DNA of 64,000 nucleotides from Gallintestinimicrobium propionicum (lineage in GTDB: Bacteria; Bacillota; Clostridia; Lachnospirales; Lachnospiraceae), in NCBI RefSeq assembly GCF_025567525.1, contig NZ_JAOQJY010000007.1:62001-126000 (forward strand), in the 5' to 3' direction. The position numbers and the translations under genes were made by a program. How positions within the stretch are numbered: position 1 is the stretch's first letter; each line of letters begins with the position of its first letter. Below are positions 41,837 to 51,110 of the stretch, one piece after another. The notes below the pieces were generated by a model, which worked only from the letters and a program-made list of their open reading frames with translations, made no database searches and was not told the DNA's origin.

Positions 41837-43720
41837 ATGTTTGTAATCGAAGAAGAGCTGAAAAAACTGCCGCAGAAGCCCGGCGTGTACCTGATGCACG
41901 ACGCACAGGACAATATCATTTATGTCGGCAAGGCGATTCGCCTGCGCAGCAGAGTACAGTCGTATTTCCGTGAGAAAATTAACCGCGGACCACAGATTGA
42001 AAAGATGGTAACGCAGATAGCCCGGTTTGAATATATTGTGACGGATTCGGAGCTGGAAGCCCTGGTTCTGGAAAACAATCTGATCAAGGAACACAATCCG
42101 AAATACAACACACTGCTCAAGGATGATAAAACCTATCCCTATATTAAGGTCACAGTCGGGGAGGCATATCCGCGCGTGCAGTTTTCCAGACTGATGAAAA
42201 AGGACAAATCGAAGTATTTCGGGCCGTTTACCTCTGCGGCGGCGGTCAAGGATACGATCGAGCTATTAAATAAGCTGTTCAAACTGCGTACCTGTAACCG
42301 GGTACTGCCGCGGGACTGTGGGTTGGAACGCCCGTGCTTAAATTATCACATCGGGCAGTGTATGGCTCCGTGTCAGGATTATGTGAGCCGCGAAGAGTAC
42401 CGGGCACATGTGGACAAGGCGCTGGAGTTTTTAAACGGCAATTATAATATGATTTTAAACGATCTGCAGAAAAAAATGGAAGAAGCGGCGGAGGCCCTGG
42501 AATTTGAGGAAGCCGCCCGGTACCGCGATCTGTTCAACAGCGTAAAGCAGGTGTCCCAGAAGCAGAAAATCACGGACAGCGACGGGGAGGACAAGGACAT
42601 CATCGCGCTGGACAAGGACGGAAGCGACGCAGTGGTACAGGTGTTTTTCGTGCGTAGCGGCAAGCTGATCGGGCGCGAGCACTTTTATATGACGCATGTG
42701 GAGGATTCGGATAAGGCGCAGATTCTGCTGGATTTTGTGAAACAGTTTTACGCCGGAACACCGTTCGTACCGCGGGAATTGATTTTACAGAAAGAAATAG
42801 ATGACATACCGGTATTAGAAGAATGGCTGACCGCACGCAGGGGCGCGAGGGTATATATCCGCGTGCCGCGGAAGGGACAGAAGGAAAAGCTGGTGGAGCT
42901 TGCGGAAAAAAATGCAAAGCTCGTCCTGGAAAAAGACCGGGAGCGAATTGCGCGCGACGAGGCGCGTACGGTCGGTGCGGTGCGGCAGATCGCACAGCTG
43001 CTGGATTTACCGATGCTCGACCGGATGGAGGCGTTCGATATTTCCAACATCAGCGGCTTTGAAAATGTCGGCTCGATGGTCGTTTATGAAAAGGGCAAGC
43101 CCAAGCGCAGCGATTACCGAAAATTCAAAATCAAAACGGTAGCAGGACCGGACGACTATGCCTGCATGCGCGAGGTTCTGACGAGACGCTTTGAACACGG
43201 CTTAAAAGAGACGAAAGAGCTGGAAGAAAAAAAACTGTCCGGGGAGTTCGGAAGCTTTGCACGGTTTCCGGACCTTTTGCTGATGGACGGCGGACGCGGG
43301 CAGGTCAACATCGCGCAGCAGGTGCTGGACGAGCTGCATTTAAACATTCCGGTCTGCGGCATGGTAAAGGATGACAACCATCGGACGAGAGGACTTTATT
43401 TTCACAATGTGGAGCTGCCGATCGACCGCAATTCTGAAGCCTTCAAGCTGATTACAAGAGTGCAGGACGAGGCGCACCGGTTTGCAATCGAATACCACAG
43501 GTCACTGCGCAGCAAGGATCAGGTCAAGAGCGTGCTGGATGAAATCCCGGGCGTGGGTCCTGCGCGGAGAAAGGCGCTGATGAAAAGCTTTCCATCGATT
43601 TATGAGATCCGGGACGCGACGGCAGAGCAGATTGCGATGCAGGCAGATTTGCCAATGTCCGTGGCGGAAGAAATCTATGAATTTTTTCATAACCACCAAG
43701 AGGAAGATTGCCGGGAATAA
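41837..43720 (+). CDS. uvrC: UvrABC system protein C
   Basis: UvrC makes both cuts beside DNA damage. The 627-residue protein has the GIY-YIG domain (PGVYLMHDAQDNIIYVGKA near residue 15), the cysteine-rich segment RPCLNYHIGQCMAPC near 167, the UvrB-binding UVR motif near 205-235, the C-terminal RNase H-like nuclease (MEAFDISNISG near 400; LLMDGGRGQVN near 482), and tandem helix-hairpin-helix motifs (LDEIPGVGPARRKALMKSF near 570). GGGGAGAACGCGAC precedes the ATG. Confidence 0.97.
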   Translation: MFVIEEELKKLPQKPGVYLMHDAQDNIIYVGKAIRLRSRVQSYFREKINRGPQIEKMVTQIARFEYIVTDSELEALVLENNLIKEHNPKYNTLLKDDKTYPYIKVTVGEAYPRVQFSRLMKKDKSKYFGPFTSAAAVKDTIELLNKLFKLRTCNRVLPRDCGLERPCLNYHIGQCMAPCQDYVSREEYRAHVDKALEFLNGNYNMILNDLQKKMEEAAEALEFEEAARYRDLFNSVKQVSQKQKITDSDGEDKDIIALDKDGSDAVVQVFFVRSGKLIGREHFYMTHVEDSDKAQILLDFVKQFYAGTPFVPRELILQKEIDDIPVLEEWLTARRGARVYIRVPRKGQKEKLVELAEKNAKLVLEKDRERIARDEARTVGAVRQIAQLLDLPMLDRMEAFDISNISGFENVGSMVVYEKGKPKRSDYRKFKIKTVAGPDDYACMREVLTRRFEHGLKETKELEEKKLSGEFGSFARFPDLLLMDGGRGQVNIAQQVLDELHLNIPVCGMVKDDNHRTRGLYFHNVELPIDRNSEAFKLITRVQDEAHRFAIEYHRSLRSKDQVKSVLDEIPGVGPARRKALMKSFPSIYEIRDATAEQIAMQADLPMSVAEEIYEFFHNHQEEDCRE

Positions 43721-43736
43721 TGATCTGTGATAAAAT
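43708..43736 (+). promoter_or_regulatory. Promoter of hprK
   Basis: TTGCCG (43708-43713) and TAAAAT (43731-43736) are 17 bp apart. A hairpin AGTTCCTGA/TCAGGAACT (about 43761-43780) lies in the leader. Confidence 0.55.
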
Positions 43737-43816
43737 AAAACAAAGTATGGCATAAAAACAGAGTTCCTGATGTCAGGAACTACTGTCTGCATGTCCTGGA
43801 AAAGAGAGGATGGATT

Positions 43817-44770
43817 ATGGCAAGCATCAGTTTATTGAAGATTGCGGAAAAAATGAAGCTGGAAAATCTGACTCCTGAAATCAATCTGAAGGGGATTAAG
43901 GTTACGTTGCCGGATATCAACCGACCGGCACTTCCTATGGCGGGCTATTTTGAACACTTTGAGGCGACCCGTCTGCAGGTGATTGGATTCGTAGAATACT
44001 CTTATGTTAAGAGAATGTCGGAAAAAGAAGAGAAGGAGATGCTGGAGAAGCTTCTGGATTACCCGATTCCCGGCATTATTTTCTGCCGTGAACTGCATCC
44101 GGATGAGCTGTTTCGGCAAATTGCCATTGAAAAAGGCGTTCCGCTTCTGATGACCAAGCGTGCGACAAGTTCGTTTACGGCAGAGCTGATCCGTTGGCTG
44201 AATGTCAAGCTGGCACCCTGCATTTCCGTGCACGGCGTACTGGTTGACGTATATGGCGAAGGCGTCCTGATTACAGGCGAGAGCGGAATCGGTAAATCCG
44301 AGGCGGCGCTTGAGCTGATTAAGAGAGGACACCGTCTGGTAACGGACGATGTTGTAGAAATTCGCAAGGTCAGTGAGGAAACACTGGTCGGAACTGCACC
44401 GGATATCACAAAGCACTTTATCGAGCTGCGCGGTATTGGTATTGTGGACGTCAAGGCGCTGTTCGGTGCTTCGAGTGTCCGCGAGACACAGAATATCGAC
44501 CTCGTAATCCGTCTGGAAGAGTGGGACAAGGACAGAGAATACGACCGTCTCGGACTGGAAGAGGAATATACGGAATATCTGGGCAACAAGGTTGTCTGCC
44601 ACAACATTCCGATCCGTCCCGGCAGAAATCTGGCAATTATTTGCGAAACGGCAGCTGTTAACCACAGACAGAAAAAGATGGGATACAATGCAGCACAGGA
44701 GCTGTATACAAGAGTCCAGAATTCCCTTGCGCGCAAGCGGGATGAGGACGAGGATGAGGATGAGGACTAA
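43817..44770 (+). CDS. hprK: HPr kinase/phosphorylase
   Basis: HprK phosphorylates Ser46 of HPr and Crh and reverses this when phosphate is high, setting catabolite repression. The 317 residues include the N-terminal domain, the P-loop ITGESGIGKSEAALELI near 151 and the signature IELRGIGIVDVKALFG near 200. The tail ends in alternating Asp/Glu (EDEDEDED), which is unusual and not needed for the core. Two targets are in the window: HPr at 10.3 kb and a Crh-like protein at 48.7 kb. Confidence 0.97.
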   Translation: MASISLLKIAEKMKLENLTPEINLKGIKVTLPDINRPALPMAGYFEHFEATRLQVIGFVEYSYVKRMSEKEEKEMLEKLLDYPIPGIIFCRELHPDELFRQIAIEKGVPLLMTKRATSSFTAELIRWLNVKLAPCISVHGVLVDVYGEGVLITGESGIGKSEAALELIKRGHRLVTDDVVEIRKVSEETLVGTAPDITKHFIELRGIGIVDVKALFGASSVRETQNIDLVIRLEEWDKDREYDRLGLEEEYTEYLGNKVVCHNIPIRPGRNLAIICETAAVNHRQKKMGYNAAQELYTRVQNSLARKRDEDEDEDED

Positions 44771-44922
44771 AACGGTCAGGCATATCGAAATGTTCGGAAT
44801 GAAAGCAATAGTGCTCCGTACAGCGATGCGGCTGGCGGATCGTACAAAAGAGTAAGGCATCATCATAGATCAGACAGCTGAAAAGCTTTTTGAAAATACG
44901 CGAGAAGCGGGAGGAAAATAAA

Positions 44923-45858
44923 ATGGGTAAGTATTGTTTTGGTGTAGATGTAGGAGGAACGACAGTAAAGCTTGGTCTTTTTAACACCAGCGGCGATCTG
45001 ATGGAAAAGTGGGAAATCCCTACGGTGACAGAGGATGACGGCAAAGCGATTCTGCCGGACTGTGCAAAGAGCATCCTCAAAAAAATGGATGAGCGTAAAA
45101 TGGACCGTACAGAGGTAGTCGGCGTCGGCATCGGTGCACCGGGACCGGTTGACTCTGAGGGCACACTTTATGGTGCAGTCAATCTTGGCTGGGGAACCAT
45201 GAGCCTGAAAAAAGAGCTGCAGACACTTTTAAATATGCCGGTAGAAGCTGGTAATGACGCCAATGTAGCAGCACTGGGCGAGGCCTGGCAGGGCGGCGCA
45301 AAGGGGTATGAGGATGTCGTTGTAGTAACCCTGGGAACTGGTGTTGGCGGCGGTATTATCATCAACGGTAAGATGGTTGCCGGTGCAACCGGAGCCGCAG
45401 GCGAGATCGGACATATGCATGTCAATGATGATGAGACAGAGCCTTGTAATTGCGGCAACTGCGGATGCCTGGAGGAATATGTTTCCGCAACGGGTATTGT
45501 CCGTATGGCAAAGCGTAAGCTGGCAAAGGATGACCGTCCGAGCATAATGCGCAAGGACGACCTGAGTGCAAAGGACGTATGGGATGCGGTTAAAGCAGGA
45601 GATACGGTAGCAACCGAGGTTGCAGAGGACTTTGGCTGGTATCTGGGCAAGGCGATGGCGCTGGTTGCCAATGTTTCCAACCCGGAGATCTTCGTAATCG
45701 GCGGCGGTGTTTCCAAAGCCGGCAATGTGCTGCTGGATTACATTCAGAAATATTACCAGAAATATGCGTTCAAGGGCTGCCGCGGCGCACTGTTTACCCT
45801 GGCAACTCTGGGCAATGACGCTGGTATTTACGGCGCTGCCAGACTGGTATTGGAGTAA
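44923..45858 (+). CDS. glk: ROK family glucokinase
   Basis: This enzyme phosphorylates glucose with ATP. The 311-residue protein has the phosphate loop VDVGGTTVKLGLF near residue 8, the sugar-binding GNDANVAALGE near 108, the ATP site VTLGTGVGGGIIINGK near 131, and the ROK zinc motif CNCGNCGCLEEY near 174. The ATG at 44923 follows GGGAGGAAAATAAA. It lies between hprK and murB, a common arrangement in this group of bacteria. The 152 bases before it show no clear promoter. Confidence 0.94.
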   Translation: MGKYCFGVDVGGTTVKLGLFNTSGDLMEKWEIPTVTEDDGKAILPDCAKSILKKMDERKMDRTEVVGVGIGAPGPVDSEGTLYGAVNLGWGTMSLKKELQTLLNMPVEAGNDANVAALGEAWQGGAKGYEDVVVVTLGTGVGGGIIINGKMVAGATGAAGEIGHMHVNDDETEPCNCGNCGCLEEYVSATGIVRMAKRKLAKDDRPSIMRKDDLSAKDVWDAVKAGDTVATEVAEDFGWYLGKAMALVANVSNPEIFVIGGGVSKAGNVLLDYIQKYYQKYAFKGCRGALFTLATLGNDAGIYGAARLVLE

Positions 45859-45940
45859 TACCGGTATCATCTGCAAAAGATCCGCATAAAATAACAACGT
45901 ATCCGGCGCAAAGCCGGAGCAGAAGGGCTGGTCAGGACAT

Positions 45941-46846
45941 TTGAGTGACAGATTAAATGAAATTCTGCCGAAAGAGCGGATTTTAACAGAAGAACAGATG
46001 GACAGGCATACGACATTCCGGACAGGCGGTCCTGCGCGCTATTTTCTTGTGATTGAGACGAGGAAAGAGCTGGCGCAGGTGCTTGCCTGGCTGCAGGAAG
46101 AGGCGCTGCCGTGGTTTTTGCTCGGAAACGGAAGTAACCTTTTGGTGGGTGACCGGGGCTACCGCGGCGCGATCCTGCATCTGGCGGGGGAATTTTTAAA
46201 GACTGAAATCGACGAAGCTACGATCCGATGCGGCGCAGGCGCGATGCTTTCCGCTGTATCGAGAAGCGCGATGGAAGCAGGGCTGACCGGATTGGAATTT
46301 GCATCGGGAATCCCCGGAACGATTGGCGGAGCAGTCCGGATGAACGCGGGCGCTTACAACGGTGAGATTGCGAGTGTGACAGAGTCGGTAGAGGTGATGG
46401 AACCGGATGGCAGATGTCGTGTATACAACAGGGAAGAAATGGCGTTCGGCTATCGCACGAGCATTGTAAAAACAAAGCCCTGTGTGGTGCTCAGCACTGT
46501 TTTAAAGCTGCAAAAAGGCGATCGAAGCGAAATTTCTGCTACGATGCAGGAGCTTTCTGCAAAGCGTCGGGAAAAACAGCCGCTGGAATATCCGAGTGCG
46601 GGCAGTACGTTTAAACGCCCGGAGGGATATTTTGCAGGCAAGCTGATTATGGATGCCGGACTTGCCGGAGCGAGTGTCGGCGGCGCACAGGTTTCCGAAA
46701 AGCACTGCGGTTTTGTCATCAACCGAAAAAATGCGACGTCTGCGGACGTGGCGGGACTAATTCAGAAAGTCACAGAAACAGTGCAGGAAAAATTCGGCGT
46801 AACGCTGGAGCCGGAAGTAATTTTCCTGGGAGATTTTGAAAAATGA
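45941..46846 (+). CDS. murB: UDP-N-acetylenolpyruvoylglucosamine reductase
   Basis: MurB reduces UDP-GlcNAc-enolpyruvate to UDP-MurNAc using NADPH and FAD. The 301-residue protein has TTFRTGGPARYF near 25, the FAD loop LLGNGSNLLVGD near 67, EFASGIPGTIGGAVRMNAGAYNGE near 115 (spanning the FAD site), and PSAGSTFKRP near 219. These fit the type II form. The start is a TTG with AGGA only three bases upstream, so the exact start is less certain. It overlaps rapZ by four bases (ATGA). Confidence 0.94.
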   Translation: MSDRLNEILPKERILTEEQMDRHTTFRTGGPARYFLVIETRKELAQVLAWLQEEALPWFLLGNGSNLLVGDRGYRGAILHLAGEFLKTEIDEATIRCGAGAMLSAVSRSAMEAGLTGLEFASGIPGTIGGAVRMNAGAYNGEIASVTESVEVMEPDGRCRVYNREEMAFGYRTSIVKTKPCVVLSTVLKLQKGDRSEISATMQELSAKRREKQPLEYPSAGSTFKRPEGYFAGKLIMDAGLAGASVGGAQVSEKHCGFVINRKNATSADVAGLIQKVTETVQEKFGVTLEPEVIFLGDFEK

Positions 46847-47703
46847 GATTTGTAATGGTAACCGGCATGAGCGGCGGCGGCAAAAGCACCGCGATGCGAC
46901 TGCTGGAGGATATGGGATACTATTGTGTGGACAATCTGCCGATCCAGCTGATCGACAAGTTCGTTGAGCTTTTGTCCACACCGAATACGGAAATAACAAA
47001 AGTTGCTATCGGCGTGGACGTCCGCACGGATCAGTCCTTTGCCAGGGTAGAAAAAACACTTTCCTGTTTAAGACAAAACGGTATGGTGTTCGAAGTTCTT
47101 TTTATGGACGCTTCAGATGCAGTGCTTGTGAAACGTTATAAAGAGAGCCGACGGATGCATCCGCTGTGTTCAGCAGAAAATCCGAGAATCGAAGACGGAA
47201 TTGAAAAAGAAAGGGAAATCCTGCAGCAGGTTAAGAAGGATGCAGACTATGTGATTGACACGTCCAAGCTGCTGACCCGGGAGCTGAAAGAGGAGCTGGA
47301 TCGGATTTTTGTAAAAAATGAAGAGTACAGCAGTCTGATGATCAATATTCTTTCTTTTGGCTTCAAGCATGGAATCCCGGCAGATGCGGATCTGGTATTT
47401 GATGTCCGTTTCCTGCCGAATCCTTTTTATATAGATGAATTGAAATATCTGACCGGCAACGACAGGGGCGTTCAGGATTATGTCATGAGCTTCCCGGAGG
47501 CGGGGATTTTTCTGGACAAGCTGACAGATCTGCTGCGATTTTTGATTCCAAATTATATTAAAGAAGGCAAATACCAGCTGGTGGTGGCAATCGGCTGCAC
47601 CGGCGGCAAACACAGGAGCGTAACGCTGGCCAATGAGCTTTATAGAAAGCTTCGCAACAGGGAAGCCAAGTATGGAGTATCTTTGAGCCACAGGGATATT
47701 TAA
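46843..47703 (+). CDS. rapZ: RapZ/YvcJ family nucleotide-binding protein
   Basis: This 286-residue protein has the P-loop TGMSGGGKSTAMRLLED at residues 7-23, a Walker B region near DVRTDQSF, and the C-terminal VAIGCTGGKHRSVTLANEL near 254. In E. coli RapZ is an RNA adaptor for glmZ decay; in Bacillus YvcJ is a GTP/ATP-binding protein linked to competence. The gene is coupled to murB and is followed 11 bases later by whiA. In Bacillus yvcK lies between yvcJ and whiA; here it is absent. Confidence 0.95.
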   Translation: MRFVMVTGMSGGGKSTAMRLLEDMGYYCVDNLPIQLIDKFVELLSTPNTEITKVAIGVDVRTDQSFARVEKTLSCLRQNGMVFEVLFMDASDAVLVKRYKESRRMHPLCSAENPRIEDGIEKEREILQQVKKDADYVIDTSKLLTRELKEELDRIFVKNEEYSSLMINILSFGFKHGIPADADLVFDVRFLPNPFYIDELKYLTGNDRGVQDYVMSFPEAGIFLDKLTDLLRFLIPNYIKEGKYQLVVAIGCTGGKHRSVTLANELYRKLRNREAKYGVSLSHRDI

Positions 47704-47714
47704 GGATATTTCAT

Positions 47715-48671
47715 ATGTCATTTTCATCGGGAGTAAAAGAAGAGCTGTATCGGCACATCAGTCCGGCAAGGCACTGCCAGCTGGCGGAGCTGGCAGCACT
47801 TCTCCATTTTAACGGCAGCATCGGCGTCGGTACGACGGGGATTTTTCTGCAGATTCATGCGGAAAATGCGCTCGTTGTGAGAAAATGCTTTACATTATTA
47901 CAGAAAACATTTAATATAAGTACGGAAACCCGTGTACAACAGGAAAATCAGCAAACCGGATATTTCTGTCGGATAGATGACCCGGAACTGATCCGCAGGA
48001 TTCTGCAGGGAATCAAATTTTTGGATCAGACAGGCAGCCCGACGTCCGGTGAGGAGAGCCTACAGGATGGTTTACGATGTCCGGTGAGCAGGCTTTTAAT
48101 CCGAAATTCCTGTTGCCAGAGAGCGTTTTTACGAGGCGCGTTTCTGGCAGCCGGTTCGATGAGCAATCCCGGGAAAGGATATCATCTGGAAATTGTATGC
48201 AGCAGACCGCTGCAGGCACAGCAGATTCTGGAGATTTTGACCGAGTTCGAGATCGAAGGGCGGATTGTACAGCGAAAAAAGTATTATGTGGTTTACATAA
48301 AAGAAGGAGCCGGAATTTCGGATTTTCTGAATGTGGTTGAGGCGCATGTGGCGCTGATGGAATTTGAAAATTCCAGGATCGTCCGGGAAGTCCGCAATAC
48401 GGTAAACAGGCGCGTCAATTGCGAAACTGCCAATATTACCAAGACGGTGACAGCGGCGGCGAGGCAGGTTGACGACATTCTTTTTTTGCAGCAAAAATAT
48501 GGATTTGAAAAATTGCCGGTGAGCTTGCGTCAGATGGCTGAAGTACGTCTGGAGTATCCCGAAGCACCGCTTAAGGAGCTGGGGATGTATCTGGATCCTC
48601 CAGTTGGAAAATCGGGCGTAAATCATCGTTTGCGGAAATTATGTGAACTGGCGGATGCCATGAGGTCTTAA
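47715..48671 (+). CDS. whiA: WhiA family DNA-binding protein
   Basis: This 318-residue protein combines an N-terminal LAGLIDADG-like homing-endonuclease fold (AELAALLHFNGSIGV near residue 24; RGAFLAAGSMSNPGKGYHLE near 138) with a C-terminal helix-turn-helix (LRQMAEVRLEYPEAPLKELG). WhiA controls cell division or chromosome functions in Gram-positive bacteria; in Bacillus it has no clear transcriptional targets. The ATG is 11 bases after the rapZ stop, in the same unit as crh. Confidence 0.95.
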   Translation: MSFSSGVKEELYRHISPARHCQLAELAALLHFNGSIGVGTTGIFLQIHAENALVVRKCFTLLQKTFNISTETRVQQENQQTGYFCRIDDPELIRRILQGIKFLDQTGSPTSGEESLQDGLRCPVSRLLIRNSCCQRAFLRGAFLAAGSMSNPGKGYHLEIVCSRPLQAQQILEILTEFEIEGRIVQRKKYYVVYIKEGAGISDFLNVVEAHVALMEFENSRIVREVRNTVNRRVNCETANITKTVTAAARQVDDILFLQQKYGFEKLPVSLRQMAEVRLEYPEAPLKELGMYLDPPVGKSGVNHRLRKLCELADAMRS

Positions 48672-48687
48672 AAGGAGGAGTTTTATT

Positions 48688-48948
48688 ATGAAACAGAAAA
48701 CTGTGGAAGTAAAGCTGAAGCAGGGGCTTGAGGCTCGCCCGGCAGCAATGCTGGTGCAGGTTGCAAGCAAGCATGCCAGCAATATTTATCTGGAGTCTGA
48801 AGGCAGAAAAGTGAACGCGAAGAGCATCATGGGAATGATGAGCCTTGCGCTTGCACCCGGCGAAAAGGTAACCGTGATTGCAGACGGAACGGATGAAGAC
48901 GACGCGATTTTCGGAATGGAAAATTATTTAAGCAGCGCGGCAGAATAA
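48688..48948 (+). CDS. crh: Crh-like HPr protein (Glu15 in place of His15, Ser46 kept)
   Basis: This 86-residue HPr-fold protein has GLEARPA at residues 13-19, so the phosphotransfer histidine is replaced by Glu15. NAKSIMG keeps Ser46, the HprK target. It therefore cannot pass on PTS phosphate but could act as a catabolite co-repressor, as Crh (Gln15) does in Bacillus. Its position after whiA is the same as that of Bacillus crh. AAAAGGAGG precedes the ATG. A terminator follows. Confidence 0.9.
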   Translation: MKQKTVEVKLKQGLEARPAAMLVQVASKHASNIYLESEGRKVNAKSIMGMMSLALAPGEKVTVIADGTDEDDAIFGMENYLSSAAE

Positions 48949-48957
48949 AGAAAACGA

Positions 48958-48991
48958 AAGGGTGTCCACCGGAAAGTGGCTGCCCTTTTTC
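48958..48991 (+). terminator. Intrinsic terminator after crh
   Basis: AAGGG..CCAC pairs with GTGG..CCCTT around CGGAAA, followed by TTTTT. It closes the murB-rapZ-whiA-crh unit. Confidence 0.8.
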
Positions 48992-49086
48992 TATTTTCCA
49001 GAGTAAGCTTGTTGTTATAGAAGCAAGTACACTTTACGGGAGCGCAGGGGCGAAACAAGGATAAAAAAGCAGAAAGGAGGGAAAGG

Positions 49087-49998
49087 ATGGACGACAAAAA
49101 GCTTCTTTTTATTTATAATCCCAGGGCGGGAAAAGGACAGATCCGGAATAATCTGCTGGATATCATTGATACGTTCGTTAAGGCAGGCTATGTCGTGACA
49201 GCAAGACCGACTCAGTATGCAGGGGAAGCCGTGGAGCTTGCGGCAGACAGAACGGCAAAATATGACCTCGTGGTATGCAGCGGCGGAGACGGCACATTGG
49301 ATGAGGTGGTGACCGGCATTATGAAGAGTGTTCGACGCCGCCCGATCGGGTATATTCCGGCAGGCAGCACAAACGATTTTGCGCAGAGCCTGAATATTCC
49401 GAAAAACATGGCTGAGGCAGCGAAAATCGCAGTCAGCGGCAGAATGTTTGCCTGCGATGTCGGTTCCTTTAACGAAAAAACCTTTGTTTATATTGCGGCC
49501 TTCGGACTTTTTACAGAGGTCTCCTATGAAACCAGTCAGGATGTCAAAAATGTGCTGGGGCACATGGCGTATCTGCTGGAGGGCATGAAAAAGCTCCGGG
49601 ATATCAAATCCTACCACATGAAAATTACGACGCAGGACACCGTCATCGAGGACGATTTTTTGTATGGAATGATTACGAATTCTGTTTCGGTGGGAGGTTT
49701 TAAGGGAATTACCGGAAAATATGTGGATTTAAGCGATGGAATGTTTGAGGTGACGCTCGTAAAGGTTCCGCGCAGCCTGGACGAACTCAATCAGACGCTT
49801 GCTGCCCTGGCGCAGCGCGATATCGACACGGCGCAGATGTATTGCTTTAAGACCTCCTGGCTGAAGGTGGAGACAGAGGAAGAGGTCGCGTGGACGCTGG
49901 ACGGCGAATTCGGCGGCAGGCACACAGAAATCGTCATCGAAAACCAGAAGCAGGCGCTGCATATCATGGTGCCGGGAGAAGAAAACGAAGCACAGTGA
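49087..49998 (+). CDS. Diacylglycerol kinase-like lipid kinase (DagK/YegS family)
   Basis: This 303-residue protein belongs to the soluble DAGK_cat fold. Motifs are LFIYNPRAGKG near residue 7, the ATP loop VVCSGGDGTLDEVVTGI near 60, GYIPAGSTNDFAQSL near 86, and a C-terminal DGEFGGRH near 278. It likely phosphorylates diacylglycerol or a similar lipid at the membrane face. AGAAAGGAGGGAAAGG precedes the ATG. The gene ends just before a run of three GTGGAAAAA-like repeats and the fba promoter. Confidence 0.9.
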   Translation: MDDKKLLFIYNPRAGKGQIRNNLLDIIDTFVKAGYVVTARPTQYAGEAVELAADRTAKYDLVVCSGGDGTLDEVVTGIMKSVRRRPIGYIPAGSTNDFAQSLNIPKNMAEAAKIAVSGRMFACDVGSFNEKTFVYIAAFGLFTEVSYETSQDVKNVLGHMAYLLEGMKKLRDIKSYHMKITTQDTVIEDDFLYGMITNSVSVGGFKGITGKYVDLSDGMFEVTLVKVPRSLDELNQTLAALAQRDIDTAQMYCFKTSWLKVETEEEVAWTLDGEFGGRHTEIVIENQKQALHIMVPGEENEAQ

Positions 49999-50077
49999 AC
50001 TGTACTGATTTAGTGGAAAAAGTGGAAAAAGAGGAAAAAAATGCGTATGCCGTATTTCTTTTTTGAAAAAGATAGGG

Positions 50078-50083
50078 TATAAT
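50078..50083 (+). promoter_or_regulatory. -10 box of the fba promoter
   Basis: A perfect TATAAT lies 45 bases before the ATG. The matching -35 (about TTTCTT, 50055-50060) is poor. Confidence 0.55.
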
Positions 50084-50127
50084 AGCATCGGTTAGATAAT
50101 AATTTTATTTCTATGGAGGTAAATAAG

Positions 50128-50991
50128 ATGTTAGTATCTGCTACAGAAATGCTGAACAAAGCAAAAGCTGGCCATTATGCAGTTGGTCAGTTCAACATCA
50201 ACAACCTGGAATGGACAAAGGCTATCCTGCAGACCGCTCAGGAGCTGAACTCCCCTGTAATCCTTGGTGTATCCGAGGGCGCAGGCAAGTATATGACCGG
50301 CTACAAGACCGTTGTAGGCATGGTTAACGGTATGCTCGAGGAATTGAACATCACCGTTCCCGTTGCTCTGCATCTGGATCACGGCTCATACGACGGCTGC
50401 TACAAGTGTCTGGAAGCTGGCTTCTCTTCCATCATGTTCGATGGCTCTCATTACCCGATCGACGAGAACGTTGAAAAGACCACTGAGCTGGTTAAGGCTG
50501 CTCATGAAAAGGGCGTTTCCATCGAAGCTGAGGTTGGTGCAATCGGCGGCGAAGAAGACGGCGTTGTAGGTATGGGCGAATGCGCAGATCCCAACGAGTG
50601 CAAGAGAATCGCTGATCTGGGCGTAGACTTCCTGGCAGCTGGTATCGGCAATATCCACGGCAAATATCCTGCAAACTGGAAGGGTCTGTCCTTTGAAACT
50701 CTGGATGCTATCCAGCAGCTGACTGGTGAGCTTCCTCTGGTTCTTCACGGCGGCACAGGTATCCCGGCTGACATGATCAAGAAAGCAATCTCCCTTGGCG
50801 TTGCTAAGATCAATGTTAACACCGAGTGCCAGCTTGCATTTGCTGCAGCTACCAGAAAGTACATCGAAGAAGGCAAAGACGAGCAGGGCAAGGGTTATGA
50901 CCCTCGTAAGCTGCTGGCTCCTGGCTTCGAAGCGATCAAGGCTACTGTAAAAGAAAAAATGGAACTGTTCGGTTCTGTAGACAAGGCTTGA
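50128..50991 (+). CDS. fba: Class II fructose-1,6-bisphosphate aldolase
   Basis: This zinc-dependent aldolase of glycolysis and gluconeogenesis has 287 residues. Metal and substrate motifs are ALHLDHGSYDGC near residue 80, EAEVGAIGGEEDGV near 131, IGNIHGKYP near 174, and LHGGTGIP near 206 (His ligand). Codons are biased toward GCT, GTT and CTG, as in a highly expressed gene. The ATG at 50128 follows TGGAGGTAAATAAG. It stands alone between its promoter and a strong terminator. Confidence 0.97.
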   Translation: MLVSATEMLNKAKAGHYAVGQFNINNLEWTKAILQTAQELNSPVILGVSEGAGKYMTGYKTVVGMVNGMLEELNITVPVALHLDHGSYDGCYKCLEAGFSSIMFDGSHYPIDENVEKTTELVKAAHEKGVSIEAEVGAIGGEEDGVVGMGECADPNECKRIADLGVDFLAAGIGNIHGKYPANWKGLSFETLDAIQQLTGELPLVLHGGTGIPADMIKKAISLGVAKINVNTECQLAFAAATRKYIEEGKDEQGKGYDPRKLLAPGFEAIKATVKEKMELFGSVDKA

Positions 50992-51029
50992 GCATCAGCC
51001 GAGTAACAGATCATTCAAACAGATCAATC

Positions 51030-51062
51030 AGGACGGTCGGAATCTTCCGACCGTCCTTTTTT
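51030..51062 (+). terminator. Intrinsic terminator of fba
   Basis: AGGACGGTCGG and CCGACCGTCCT form an 11-bp stem, followed by TTTTTT. The family 3 palindrome begins on the last T. Confidence 0.92.
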
Positions 51063-51110
51063 ATCGTATAGGAAACTGCGTTTCCATACGATAAAAATGC
51101 TCCGCGAGGA
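51062..51110 (+). repeat. Family 3 terminator-tail element, 5' part
   Basis: TATCGTAT-A-GGAAAC / GTTTCC-ATACGATA (51062-51093) is followed by AAAATGCTCCGCGAGGAC. The rest of the element is missing. Confidence 0.8.
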
